Position numbers and translations under genes: made by a program. This document shows positions 11,264 through 23,108 of a DNA stretch of 64,000 nucleotides, piece by piece. The stretch spans positions 3,352,988 to 3,416,987 of the forward strand of contig CM036167.1 in the NCBI GenBank assembly GCA_020631735.1, given 5' to 3'. This DNA is from Saccharum officinarum (lineage: Eukaryota; Streptophyta; Magnoliopsida; Poales; Poaceae). Numbering within the stretch: the stretch's first letter is position 1; each line of letters begins with the position of its first letter. The notes beneath the pieces were generated by a model that had not been told where the DNA came from, searched no databases, and was given only the letters and a program-made list of their open reading frames with translations.

Positions 11264-11802
11264 TCACTCTCGAGCACGTCCTCCTGCTGTGCCTCTAGCT
11301 GCTCTAGCTCTGTCTTTATTTTCTACTCTCCTATCTTTATCATCATCTTGTAGCACACTTAATGAAGAGGGTGGATCAATCACATGCACTTCATCTTCAT
11401 CATCTTTAGGCTTGATGTCTCCAACCAAAATATTCTTCATAGCCTCCCTCAATGGTTCATCACCTACATCATCAAGATTCTCATGTGCTCCTTGGGAGCC
11501 ATTAGATTCATCAAACTCCACATCATATGTTTCTTCAATCAAGCCGATGGCATGATCAAATACTCGATATGTTTTGGACTTTGATGAGTAACCAACAGGA
11601 AAACCAATATCGCAACGTCTTTGGAACTTCCCTAGGTGTTGCCGCTTCTTATAGATGTAGTATTTGCAACCAAACATCTAAAAGAATGAGACATCCGGCT
11701 TCTTTCCATTGAGCAACTCATAAAGGGTCTTGCTAAGAAACTTTTGAAGAAATAGGAGGTTGGATGATAGCTTCCACCCATAAATCTTGCAGTGTGTTGT
11801 AC
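11264..11802 (-). pseudogene. RLC-1 pol fragment: integrase C-terminus to RT linker
   Basis: The minus-strand frame reads GCKYYIYKKRQHLGKF, then FPVGYSSKSKTYRVFD, YDVEFDESNGSQG and [17 protein letters not shown]. This is the copia segment between the integrase catalytic core and reverse transcriptase; the same wording occurs in RLC-2 at 53.9-54.3 kb. It stops abruptly where the gypsy fragment begins (about 11803) and runs into non-pol sequence on its left, so no RT follows. Confidence 0.8.
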
Positions 11803-12090
11803 TCATCAATTGAAGAAGTGTTTGCGTGTTCCAAAAGAAAGGATAGAACCTTAGGGCATTCGGATGAAATCAAACTTAGAATACCGTGAGAAACCGGTTC
11901 GGGTTTTAGACACTAAGGATCAAGTCACTCAAAATAAAGTGGTGAGAATGTATAAGATACAATGGATTCATCATGATGACGGTGATGCGACATGGGAAAC
12001 AGGAGAATATCTGCAAAACGCTTATAAAGATTTTTATAACAAATGGTTCGTAACTCAAATCTCGGGACGAGATTCTTATAAGGGGAAGGT
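11803..12090 (+). pseudogene. Chromovirus integrase C-terminus with chromodomain
   Basis: The frame begins with the SQLKKCL-type module of gypsy pol, has a TAG after RVPKERIEP, then an open 85-codon stretch to 12121 that carries a chromodomain-like core (RMYKIQW with aromatic residues, then GDATWE). In intact elements this domain directs integration to heterochromatin. Only this terminal part of the polyprotein is present. Confidence 0.8.
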
Positions 12091-15000
12091 TATAACACCT
12101 CCAGTGTTAAGCATTCATTAGGCATTGCAAATCATGAGCATGAGCATAATCTTGCATTCATAATCACATGTGATATAATGAAACAGTGGTTTGAAACATG
12201 TGAAACATAGCTCTAAAACATGGATGTTGCATTTGTTCGTTTAAATGAAAACTATGCCATGCTTATGCTTGTTAGGGCAATAAACATGTGTTGTTGGTAA
12301 TGCAAATAATTGAGAAATGTTTAGCATGTAATTTGGAGCAATTTTGGAATTCAAAGTTTTCTCAAATTTTGCTTTTAAAAATAATTTAGAAAAATAGTAT
12401 TTTGATTTAAATAAACTTTAAATATTTATTTCAAAATCTAGTTAGAATTTTAAAATGCACCTTAAAGCAAAGTTGTAGAGTTCAAAATTCTAAACAACTT
12501 TTGTTTTTGGACCAATTTGTAAAAATGCTTTTTCATTGCTCAAAATGGAGATAAATGGGACTGTTTGTTTGAAAAAAAGAAAAGAAAACGCATTTCATTT
12601 TGGATTTTGGGCTGCGCGCCCCACTTCTCGGCCCACGGCCAAAGCCGGCCCGGCCCAGCTCAGCGCCTGCCCCGCACCCCGCCTCCGTCTCCCATGCACC
12701 AGCGCCCGACCGCGGCAGACGCGCGCCGGCGCCGATGGCACCTGGCCGTCCGGTGGCCCCCGTGTCCCTCCGCGCTCGCCTACTCCCTCCGCGCGTGCGT
12801 CCGCCTCAACTGCTACCTCCCATTTCCTCTCTTCACCAAGCAGCAGCAGCAGCAAGCTGAGCAGCTTTCTCTGCCATCGCGCGCCGCCGCAACACCCGTT
12901 GGTGTCGTGCTCCTCTACCGCACTGCCATTGCTCGATTTGTCTTGCGCTCAGCTCCGCCTCGCCTTCCTCCTTCTCGTGCTCACGCCCTCGCCACGGTTT
13001 GCGCTCGGGCTAAGGCTCAATCGAGCGTCTCCTCTGCCATGGCACCATGGCCGCCGCTCATGGCCGCGTGTGGTCAGAGTCCCCTCCGCTCTCTCTCTTT
13101 TTCTTCTGTCTCGAGCACCATTATCGCCTTCACCTCGCGGAGCTCACGCGTGCCTCGTTGGCCGCCACCACGGCTTGCTCCGGTTGTCCATCGTGCGCCA
13201 GTGCCATCGTGCCACCATGCATTCCGGTGAGCTTAATGCCAAGCTCATCTGGCCACGTGTTAGGTGCAACCGGCTTCGCCTCGTTGCGAGGAGTCGGGTG
13301 GTGGTGACCTCGGTCACCAAGGAGCTCACCGCCGGTGAGAACGTCGTCGTGTCCTCCCTGTGTGTGACAGGTGGGCCTAGGGACCCCACTGTCAGCTGCT
13401 CTGGTGCAGAGCTGGGGAACTACGTGGGGTGTGCGTAGCAGTTTAAGCCGGGTGGAATTTCAGATTTAAAAGAAAACCTTTTCCAGAAATTGTGAAAATA
13501 CTTCCAAAAATCATCTTTTGAGAAATATAGCTTCAAATTTGTTGAAACAAATTTTGTTGTGTTTCTTAGCACTAGATCTACAGTTTAAAAATATTGCATG
13601 TCAAATTTGTGATACTTTTATATAGGGCTTTATTTAATTCTTGTGATTGTTATTTTCTTAGAAAATGCATAGTAAATAGAATATATATCAAAAAAATATG
13701 ATTCTAATTTTGTTGATCTATTCTTGAGATATACTTTATGTGAAAAATATATGTCATACATGTTCTGTAGAAAATATGGCTATGTGATTATGTGCATTTA
13801 TTTGCTATTTCTTGTAAAATTGCTAGAGCCAAAAATATGAATAAAACATGTATGTGAACCTTTTTGCACAATGTTTGTAGGCTATGTAGATCATGGGAAA
13901 AACACTACATCTGTTTGATACTTTTCATAGTACAAAGTATTTTGATGCTCATTTATACACCCTAACTTGTCATTTTTGTGTAGGCAGTTTTACTTATCCA
14001 TTTGCCATGAAAATTTTATGGTACGCTAATTATGGTATGACTATGCTACTGTAATATTTCTATGCACTATAAATATAGGTTGTTGTTGTAACATTAGTTT
14101 AAAGTGAAATAAAATAATATTCTTTATGCATGATTAGTTTAATGGTGTAGCTTTGTGTATCTTTGAAGCATCAAATAACTTACTGATGTCACTTGGCATG
14201 TTAGTATAGTTGTGTTGCTGAAGTGTAGTAGCACTTATGTTAGGGCCATATATTAGTTAGCGGAAAGGTAACGGGGGTTAGTAATAGAAGGGAGTGTAGT
14301 AGATGACGTGTACTCATGGTACCTGTCCTTGGATAATGTTGACTACCTAGTAGAAGGTTTTACCTCTATTCTATCCAATGAATCTAAGTGTGTTCATCTC
14401 CATTGCATGCAATCACGATCATTATATGCCATCACATCCAATGCACCACTTGCATAATTACTTATGCAATTGCATCATACAGGATCGCAGAAGGAAGTGC
14501 AAGTAGCAGTGCAAGAGGAGCAGGCCAGGGCTGACCCACAGGACATCCAAGCACAGGAGGTGCCAGAGGTAGAGGAGCAAGGAGAGACCTGCCCGAGTGT
14601 GTGGACCATCAACCTAGTTCCTTTGAGTTAGGCAAGCCCCGGAGTATTCTAAGTCTCCTACTTTATAAAAAGCAATCCTTTATATATATATGAGTTTTAT
14701 ATATTGTTGCATTAAGTTATAGGAGTTGAGTGAAACCATTGATGCATTTATTACTATCCTTGCCTACCTTATTACATTCTTACCATGTTAGGTTTAGAAT
14801 CGAATAACTGCTTAGCCCTGCTTAGATCAGTAGCGATCGGTGATTTCCGGTCACCTACAATTATAGGTGGTTACTGGAGTACTTTAGCTATGGAATGGAT
14901 GATATCCTGGAAAATAATCATGTGTTGATGGATAATTGGAGATCAGACGGAAAAGTTGTTGGCAACCAGACAGGGTTCTAGGGAGCTATTAGTTTTCCGT

Positions 15001-16157
15001 CTGTGTCAATTAAAGATCGATCGTTGCTTGTCCCTCTTGTCATGTTAAATGCATGTCTCACATTTAGCTAGCCAAATAATGTACCTTTTGACCATGAAGC
15101 TAGTGGCACATTTCAGGCCGAGATAAACTCAAATTGGTAGACTGGTGCTGAAGGGGTATGACAGGGGCACGAAGAGTGAGTCCAAGGGTAGGCTAGGTCC
15201 TGATTCCTGGCAGTTAGGAGGCCCCTGGGTATTGCGGTCCATGATTGTTATCCCGCGATGTTTACCTAGAAAGTGTCATTGGTGATCTGTAGCTCACTTG
15301 ATCGGTGAGTGTGGTTTGTGTGAGGAATAAATCACTAGCTGGTTAGGAATAGATTCGAATCGCCATCGCTCCTGGATAGTGAGCACTTGACTCGAGTTAC
15401 GGTATCGTAGTAATGATGATGGAACACTGTTGGTTATGTGGATGATATTGCAAATGCTAAATCTAAGTTGGTAACCGGATGTATTGGTTAATCAAGTGAT
15501 TGCTATAGTATAGGTGCTTACCTAGATTGATAGGCTATAATAAAGATGATGCAAAATACTTAAATGATTCATTATGTTAACGTATTGCTCTTTCGCAAAT
15601 GAGTCAGCTAGTCCATTAAAAGAAAGCCTTACATAATCCTTGGTGTCACTTTATTTTTAGTTTAAGACGGGTAAGTCTAGCTGAGTACTTTCTCGTACTC
15701 AGGGCATTGTTCCTATTGTTGTTGCAGATGGTCAGATGTATGACGGTTATTGCATCAACTGCCTGTACCCTGCGATGGGCGACAATTAGGACCAAGGGCA
15801 TGGTCGCTCTGTATGTCTTATCTGATGCTTTCGTTAGAAATGACTATCTACTGGCACTGTATCTGAACTAAACATGTGTGTAGTCTTAAAACTATTTGCT
15901 TTCGCTACTTTATTATAAACTTGGTTTGTAATAACTTTATGTTTTAAACTCTGATGTATCTCAGTGTTGTTGCAAACTTTATGTAATATGTGACTGTGGC
16001 TGCTAAACTTGTACGATCTTGGTTTGTATGTTGGTTGGTTTGAAATCCTTCGTGGTTTCACGGACTACCAGGTTATACGGGCTTAAGTTTGCTAAATTAT
16101 CAGCTTCGGTGAGTGATTTTCTTACTTAATTTTGTAGAATTGGTCGGTTCTGTTACA
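12091..16157 (+). repeat. Chromovirus LTR, about 4.07 kb
   Basis: It starts just after the purine tract and ends in TTACA, complementary to the expected TGTAA start. A GC-rich Pro/Ala/Arg-coding stretch (12560-13440) gives open frames in several phases at once. These are compositional and not genes. The remainder is AT-rich with no frame. 16158-16280, to its right, matches neither this LTR nor RLC-1 and is unexplained. Confidence 0.75.
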
Positions 16158-16280
16158 GTGCACACGAGTGAGGACAAAGTACGCAAAAACACTTGTGTGG
16201 GTCTATGAGGCAGTCTATGTCCTAGAAAAACTATCGGATGTAAGCGGGCTCGGCCTCGAAGAGGCGAGACGTTACAACTA

Positions 16281-16790
16281 CAATGCTTGTCCTTCTCAAA
16301 CTTTACATTCTTCAAACCTCTCACCAATTCTTTCTTCAATAGCTTCTTGAGCGTACTCATCCCAACATGTGCAAGCCTCCTATGCCAAAGCCACCCAAGT
16401 GATGTTTTGGTGAATAACCATATCTTCAAGTTAGCATCTTCGGAGGTGAAATCCACTAGATAGAGGTTGTTGTATCTAAAGCCTTCACTTGTTCATCATC
16501 CTTCTTTGACACAACCACTTCTTTCTCGATAAATAAGCACTGAAAGCCAAGATCACACAATTATCCAATGGATAGCAAGTTGAAGCTCAATGAAGCAACA
16601 TATAGCACATTTGAAATTGAGTGGTCATTTGATATTGCAACTTTGCCCAACCCTTGTACTTTGCCCTTTGAATTATCACCAAATGTAATTCTTTCTTGAC
16701 CATCCACTTCTTCATCTAGTGAGGTGAACATACGAGGATCACTGGTCATATGTTGAGTGCAACCACTATCAATAACCTAATGACTTCCAC
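16281..16790 (-). pseudogene. RLC-1 protease end and GAG-pre-integrase fragment
   Basis: On the minus strand the broken frame carries VIDSGCTQHMTSDPRMF (aspartic protease DSG motif region), ITFGDNSKGKVQGLGKVA, YVASLSFNLLSIG and LGWLWHRRLAHVGMSTLKK. This is the pre-integrase zinc-binding HRRLAH segment. It ends near 16281, where the unexplained 123-base patch and then the chromovirus LTR begin. Several frameshifts are present. Confidence 0.8.
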
Positions 16791-16805
16791 CGATCTTGTA
16801 GTTCA

Positions 16806-19186
16806 CCTACACACAAGAGATCAAGCTTGTTGTTTAGGGACCCATACTTGATGAGGGCCCTTGACTTTCTCAATTAGGGACTTAGCAACCCAAATTTGCA
16901 TAGGCCTATTCTTGTTTGGTGGACCTAAGAACATAACTTTCATCTTTCCACTAGAATCCTTTCTAAGCATGTAGTAAGCATTAAAAGCAAAGGGTCTAGC
17001 ATGCTTAGGCAAGGGTTGTGGTGGTGGAGTTTCACACTCATGAGCAAAGTGACCTTGTTGTCCACACTCAAAGCATCTCTTTGGCTTAGGCTTTGACTTG
17101 TATTGTTGTTGATGTTGAGCTTGAGCTTTCTTCTCTTGAAGTGCCAAGTATCCAATACCATTTCTATCCATCTTTATCACAATGTTCATTAGTAGCTCAC
17201 TTTGAAGATATTGGCCTCTTGTGAACTTGCTCAAACCGGTCTTAAGATGTTCCTTCTCCAACTTGAGTTTCTTATTTTCTTTCATGAGTGACTCATTTGT
17301 TGTTTGCTTCTTAAGAACCATCTCCATCTTGAGTCTCTTGTTCTCCTATCTAAGCATCTCATTTTCAAGAGCTGTGTCATGATTATTATTAAGATTCTCA
17401 ATGACAACGGTGTTGGTGGTCGATGTCTTTTTAAGATCCTTCTTGAGCTTCTCATTCTCACTCTTGAGCTTGACGTAATCTCATAGTTATCGAACTCAAC
17501 CACTTTCTTGCCTTTGCTACTAGAACCTTCCTCAATGCTCTCAACAATCAAGTCATCATATGATGTAGCTCATGAGAAAGAACAAGATTGTTATGATTAA
17601 TCTTGAGATTGGTGTACTCTTCTTTTAGCAACTTGTAACTAGTGGTGAGCTCATTGTGCATCTCCTTAAGCTTATCATGTTTTTCTCTAAGCTCCTTTTT
17701 AGAGGTTTTGAGCTCCTTGTGTTTACATGACACAATTTTGTTTTCTTCTCTAAGCTCATCACTAGCTTTTTGGGCTATATCATACTTTGCTAAGAGTGAT
17801 TTATTCTCAAGTTCTAGCTTCTTATTTTTAGCTCTTGTCTTTCTTATGATTTTAGTGCATTTGTTTAACAATTTGACAAGATCATCATAAGAAGGTGATT
17901 CAAATTCTTCATCACTATGACTACCATTTTCATCACCACTACAATCATTATCACTTTGTACCTTTCGTTCACCCTTGGCCATGAGACATAGGTGTGTAGA
18001 GGGATGATAGCGGCGGTGGCAGTGGGGATAGTGAAGAACCAATCACAAGAGCGGCCACCTTCTCCTTCTCATCATCACTTTCATCATCAGATGAGCCACT
18101 AGAGGATTCAATGTCCGTGAGCCAATCACCAACAATATAAGCCTTGTCATTCTTATTCTTCTTGTGAAATTCCTTCTTCTTGCCATCCTTCTTCTTGTAT
18201 GGCTTGTTCTTCTTCTTCTCATCATCATCATCACTTGAGTCATCTTTCTTGCCCTTGTACTTCTTCTTGTACTTGTCTTTCTTGGGATTAGGGCATTGAT
18301 GAGCTAGATGACCAAGTTCTCCACAATTATAGCAATCCATTTCGGAGATGAGCTTCCTTCTACTACTTGTGAAGAATTTTTTCTTCTTGCCATCAAACTT
18401 GACACCATTCTTGTTTAGCTTTTTGAGCATCTTGATAGTTTTTCTCACCATGAGAGCAAGACTTGCATCATCAACTTCATCATCACTTGAGCTATCAGGA
18501 TCAACCTTTTCTTTGCTTCTCTTCTCATGGCTAACCTTGAATGGCAAATCTTTCTTCTTTGAGGATGAAGAGCCCTCTTGAGGAGTGATATGCATGTACA
18601 TCTCATGTGCATTGATCTTTCCTAATATTTGAGTTGGCGTAGTGGTGGAAAGATCACCTTGATGAAGCACTGTCACAATATGTCCATACTTATCAATGGG
18701 GAGGACACTCAAGATCTTTCTCACAACATCGGACGGTTGCATTTGAGTGAGTCCAAGCCCATTGACCTCCTCTATAAGAACATTCAAGTGAGAATACATT
18801 TCATTAGCACTTTCACTAGGAAGCATCTCAAATGAATTAAGCTTTTTCATCACAAGGTGATAGAGTTTCTCACGCTCACCCTTGGTTTCCTCATGGAGCG
18901 CACAAATGTCTAACCATAGTGCATGGGCATCTTTGTGGTTCTACACACGATTAAAGACGTCCTTGCAAAGGCCTCTAAAGAGGGCATTTCTAGCCTTTGC
19001 ATTCCACTTCTCATAGTGAACCTCACCACTGACAAGGTTAGCGGGATCCTTAGGTTTTGTAAAGCCATAGGCAGTGGCAAAATACACTCCAACATCTATG
19101 GCCTCTAGGTATACCTCTATGTGAATTTTCCAATAAGAAAAATCATCTCCCTCAAAGACGAGAGGGGGTCCATCCCCATGGGACAT
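16806..19186 (-). pseudogene. RLC-1 gag pseudogene
   Basis: The start is ATG at 19184-19186, MSHGDGPPLVFEGDDFSYW, homologous to the intact RLC-2 gag. Broken frames follow in order: the N-terminal gag domain; a zinc knuckle CYNCGELGHLAHQC (about 18330); a Lys/Asp/Ser-rich stretch; a long coiled coil (17.55-17.95 kb); and a second knuckle CFECGQQGHFAHEC (about 17060). It ends in VWVPKQQA. At least three frameshifts or stops separate the pieces, so no full protein can be made. Confidence 0.88.
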
Positions 19187-19224
19187 CTTGCTCTAGGCGA
19201 TTAAGCCTAATTCAAAGAGCATAA

Positions 19225-19239
19225 GGCTCTGATACTAAT
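19225..19239 (-). promoter_or_regulatory. RLC-1 primer binding site
   Basis: On the minus strand, directly after the LTR end TTTCA, the sequence is ATTAGTATCAGAGCC. It matches the 3' end of initiator Met-tRNA (TGGTATCAGAGC) with one change and would prime minus-strand cDNA synthesis. Confidence 0.85.
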
Positions 19240-20822
19240 TGAAAGGATCAAGATGCCTAAAAGAGGATGAATTGAGCTAATTCTAAATTTCTTGCAATAA
19301 TTAAGCCCTACACTTAGCCCATTTCACCCTCTTGTGCCTAAGAGTGATTCTATTGTTCTACCATACAAAAGTTTAGCACCCTAGGTTCCAATCCTACTCT
19401 AGCATGGTAATTCTAGGAATATAAAGACATGAATTGAATTGCTCAAATATAAATGCTCAAAGTAAAGAGAGGGAGAGGTACGCGATGATGTTTTTCTGAG
19501 GTATCGGAGAGTCACCACTCCCCACTAGTCCTCGTTGGAGCACCCACGCAAAGAGTGTAGCTCCCCTTGCTTCGTGCAAGGATCAAGTGCTCTCTATAGA
19601 CTGATTCTTTGACACTCCATCGTGGTGAATCGCCCACAACCACTCACAAGATGACTTGGGTCATCCACAAGCTCCGTTGGATGATCACCAAGTTTCCAAT
19701 CACCACCGAGCCGTCTAGTGATGGCGATCACCAAGAGTAACAAGCACAAACTCTCACTTGACCATGACAAGCCTAATGAGAAAGGTGGATGCATCCCTAT
19801 GCACTAATAAGGTCCATAATCTTGGATTCTCAAATATCAATCACCCCACTAGGCTCTTGCACTCCCTTGCACTCCAAAGTTGTTTCTCAGCTGAGCAAAT
19901 GAGCAAGAGAGCTAAGTTGGATGAGTAGGAAAAGTATATATACTCCCCACTTCAAAACAGAACTGTTACTGTCTAACTCAGCATTATACGAGGTGACTGG
20001 ACTTGCAGGTCAAGGTGACTGGACACGCTGGTCAGTTCATCGAGGCAACCATGAACGAGCCTATCAAAGATGACCGTTGGAGTGACCTGACACATGTCAG
20101 CATCCGGTCAGCACCCACCTAACGCATATGGTCACTCAAATCCCCCTCTGGATGCTCTCTAATGTCGACCGGATGCTGGCTCATCAGAGTCTGGTCACTT
20201 ACCTACCAGCGTCCGGTCCTTGGTCAACAGCGCGTCCATGCTGCTACAGATATGGCTAGTTGCGTGTCCGGTGATGGTTACTGTTCAGCGTCAGGTTGTA
20301 GCAGCCCTTTGCTGTGCAGTCTCTAGTACTGACCGAACGTGACTCTAGTGCGTGCGGTCACAACCAAATTAGTGTCTGATCATCAAATTGACCCTCCATT
20401 CACTTCTAATTCAAAATCCTCTATGAATGAAGTTGACTCCACTTGATCTTTGGGCAGTCCCTGAGCTACCTAGTGCTTAGTTTGGAAAGTGTGCACCACA
20501 CCTAAACTATTAGACTCACCTAGGTCAAGCTACTAGTTCATACCCCTTTAATAGTATGGCCAAAGGAAAAACAAAGTCCTAAACTACTCTAAGTGTCACT
20601 CCAACGCCAATCAACACTTAGAACTAGTTGTCCTTAATCTTATCGTCCATTCTTTGAAAATCAAAACGATTTCCATCGATAGGGGCATGAAAACCATAAT
20701 TTCCTAATCAATCACCATTACCATGACCTAACTCAATTTGCCTCTGTAAAACACATGTTAGTCACAGTAATCTCGTGTCGTCATTAATCACCAAAACACA
20801 ACTAGGGGCCTAGATGCTTTTA
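19240..20822 (-). repeat. RLC-1 5' LTR
   Basis: It is the partner of 7715-9298. The outer CA is mutated to TA (20821-20822). The TATA box is changed to TATATATA (about 19935). It carries the same degenerate CCGGAC/GTCCGG cluster as the other LTR. Confidence 0.9.
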
Positions 20823-20847
20823 GAGTGATTATTTGATTTTAGCCAGC

Positions 20848-22863
20848 TGAAATGACCAAAATAGCTAGACGGGGTGAATAGCCTAAATTAAAACTCTACA
20901 AACCACTAGAGCAAGGATTAGTAACACAAATGGCGACAAAAGCGGTTTGCTCTAGCTCTAAGTGTTAAGCAAGCCACCTAGTTGCAATTCTAGTTATCTA
21001 ATGTCTCTATGGCACACACAAGCTAGGTTGCTACAACTACTACTACCTAGAGTGCTAGCAATAAGAACAAACACAACTAAACAAGCTATAACACAAGGTA
21101 AAGTTGCGGTAAGTAAACGATGGAAAGATGATTTTATACCGACGTGTAGAGGCAAGTGAACTAAAGATGAATACCAAAGTGAAGCCAATCACCAGGAGAC
21201 AATCAATCACAATATCAAGAGAGACACCAAGATTTTCTCCCGAGGTTCACGTGCTTGCCGGCACGCTAGTCCCCGTTGTATCGACCAATACTACATGGTT
21301 CGGCGGCTAATTGGGGATCCACACCCAAGCTCTCCAAGAGTGCCGCAAGAACCTACCGCTAGTGAGGTAACTCAATGACACGCACAATATATTAGAGCTA
21401 CCTTATGGCTCTTTGCCGGGGAAGGTGCAAAGCCCCTCACAAGTTGCCGGAGCTAGCCACGAACAACCTCCAACTCGTGCTGGACCTCCTCTGCTGCTCC
21501 AAGGCATCTAGGTGGTGGCAACCACCAAGAGAAACAATAATCCCGTAGCAAGAGAACACCCAAGTGCCAACTAGATGTAAACTCACACGAAAATGCACTC
21601 GAGATCACTCAATCTAACTTTGATTAGGCAATCAAGCAAGGGAGATGAATGGGAGGGGATGTGCTCAGCTCAAGAGGATGTTAGAGAGTCAAAATGTCCA
21701 AGAGAGATCCCCAAGGCTGACCAACAAGTATATATAGGCGTCCCCAACATGAAATAGCCGTTAGGAACAATTTGCTGCAGCCTACGCACTGACCGAATGT
21801 GCCGGTCGTTGTGACCGGACGCAGACACAGTGTCCGGTCATGCCTGCGTGACTTCCCCGATGAACGCCACGTGTCTCGCTTTGAATCTCGTTTGTTCGAT
21901 CATAACAGTCACCTAAATGTACTCGTTCATGCACTAGAGTGAGCGGACGCGCCGATCAAAACTGATCGGACGCGCCTAGGCGTCCGATCACCACTGATTC
22001 GCATTGCTGACCACGTGACCGGACGCGTCGCTTGAACTAACTGGACACCATAGTGCTAGCGTCTGGTCGATTCCAGTGAGCACCCACACACGACCGGATG
22101 CATCCGATCGATCGTGACCGGACGCGCCACTGCAACCGATCGACCTCGCATGCTTCGCAGTTTCTCTGGACTTGACCGGACACGCCGGTCCCGTGACTGA
22201 CCGGATGCGCCGGTGCGCGCCCGCCTCTGCATGCGGGAAGAATTCACTGGACGCGCCAGCCGCGTCCGATCCAGCGTCCGGTCCAGTGTCCGGTCACGGG
22301 TCCGATCACCCCAGTGACTTCCTTTCACCTCCGTTTCTTCACGTCCGGTGCAGTGGAAAATAGGTGTTTTACTTCCACAAAAGCGCCGAACCCATCTCTA
22401 CCGCTCAATCTCCACCACCCTCGCAAATGTGCTAACATCACCAAGTGTACATCACCATGTGCATGTGTGTTAGCATTTTTGCAATTATTTTTGAGACGTT
22501 AAGTTAGCTCACCACTAGATCTAAATGCATATGCAAATGAATCTTCATCTAGTGGCACTTAAGTGATCAATAGCCCTAGAAATTCCCCTCTTTATAGTAT
22601 GGCTATCGATCCTAAGAGTGATCACACCCTCTATGGTGTCTTTATCACTAAAAGGAAAATCCTATCTATACCTTTGCCTTGAGCTCCATAGGATTGCACT
22701 CCATCTCCTCGTCTTCTCCAAATATGGCACCAAGTCATCCTTATCAACATGCATCTTGCCATCACTTAGGAGTGTATCAATAAGCTTTTACTATCAACAC
22801 TCAAGCACATGTGATTAGTACTTAGGTTTCATCAATTAGCCAAAACCAAACTAGGGACTTTCA
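20848..22863 (-). mobile_element. Solo LTR of another Sirevirus-type copia element
   Basis: The sequence runs TGAAATGACC to GGGACTTTCA with TG...CA ends. It is flanked by CCAGC (20843-20847) and CTAGC (22864-22868), a 5-bp duplication with one change. Inside, 21780-22310 is dense in GACCGGACGC and GCGTCCGGTC palindromic motifs, followed on the minus strand by CTATATATA (about 21729-21737). The layout matches the RLC-1 and RLC-2 LTRs, but the sequence belongs to a different family. No internal region is present, so it is a solo LTR left by LTR-LTR recombination. Minus orientation is inferred from the promoter order. Confidence 0.8.
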
Positions 22864-23108
22864 CTAGCTTTGATAGAGGAGTGGTGAACACTAAATCCAC
22901 CTCAATGTGGAGTAGGGGTGAACGCAAGTCATCGATACCTCAATGTTGGATAAACTCATGCTCAATTTACCTTCTTATTACAAATTAGTTTGAGTGATCT
23001 ACTTTCTTAGAAATGTTTGACTGCTTGACACCCTAGGTTGCAAATCCTCACCTAGATAGAAAGAGTAGTATTTTTAGGACTCAATTATGGTTCCAACAAA
23101 TACTTAGT
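22864..23108. other. Remnant host sequence between nested insertions
   Basis: About 245 bases continue the sequence interrupted at 7714 and 20847. There is no coding content. The last five bases, TTAGT, are the left target duplication of the gypsy element. Confidence 0.55.

Larger units (their letters stand above)
11803..16157 (+). mobile_element. Ty3-gypsy chromovirus fragment: pol C-terminus plus 3' LTR
   Basis: On the + strand, LKKCLRVPKERIEP leads, after one in-frame stop, into MKSNLEYREKPVRVLDT and a chromodomain (VVRMYKIQWIHHDDGDATWE, then TGEYLQNAY). This is the end of pol in Tekay/Del-type chromoviruses. A purine tract (AAGGGGAAGG) precedes an LTR from about 12091 (TATAACACC, a mutated TGTAACACC) to 16157 (GGTTCTGTTACA), about 4.07 kb. 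The 5' LTR, gag and most of pol are missing. The fragment replaces a few hundred bases of RLC-1 integrase relative to RLC-2. Confidence 0.85.
7715..20822 (-). mobile_element. RLC-1: decayed Ty1-copia (Sirevirus-type) element with nested insertions
   Basis: Two LTRs of about 1.58 kb (7715-9298 and 19240-20822) are flanked by the perfect 5-bp duplication GAGTG (7710-7714 and 20823-20827). Orientation is minus: the Met-tRNA-type primer site abuts the right LTR, gag lies at 16.8-19.2 kb, and a polypurine tract abuts the left LTR. By eye the LTRs differ at roughly one base in ten over the first 200 bases, so the insertion is old. The reverse transcriptase and RNase H are absent. Part of the integrase has been replaced by a gypsy fragment (11803-16157), and a GC-rich element sits at about 10318-11215. 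The element cannot be autonomous. Confidence 0.92.

Noticed and set aside
12536..13438. 300-codon + strand frame
   Set aside because: It lies inside the chromovirus LTR, overlaps other long frames on both strands, is Pro/Arg/Ser-rich with no domain, and is explained by GC content.
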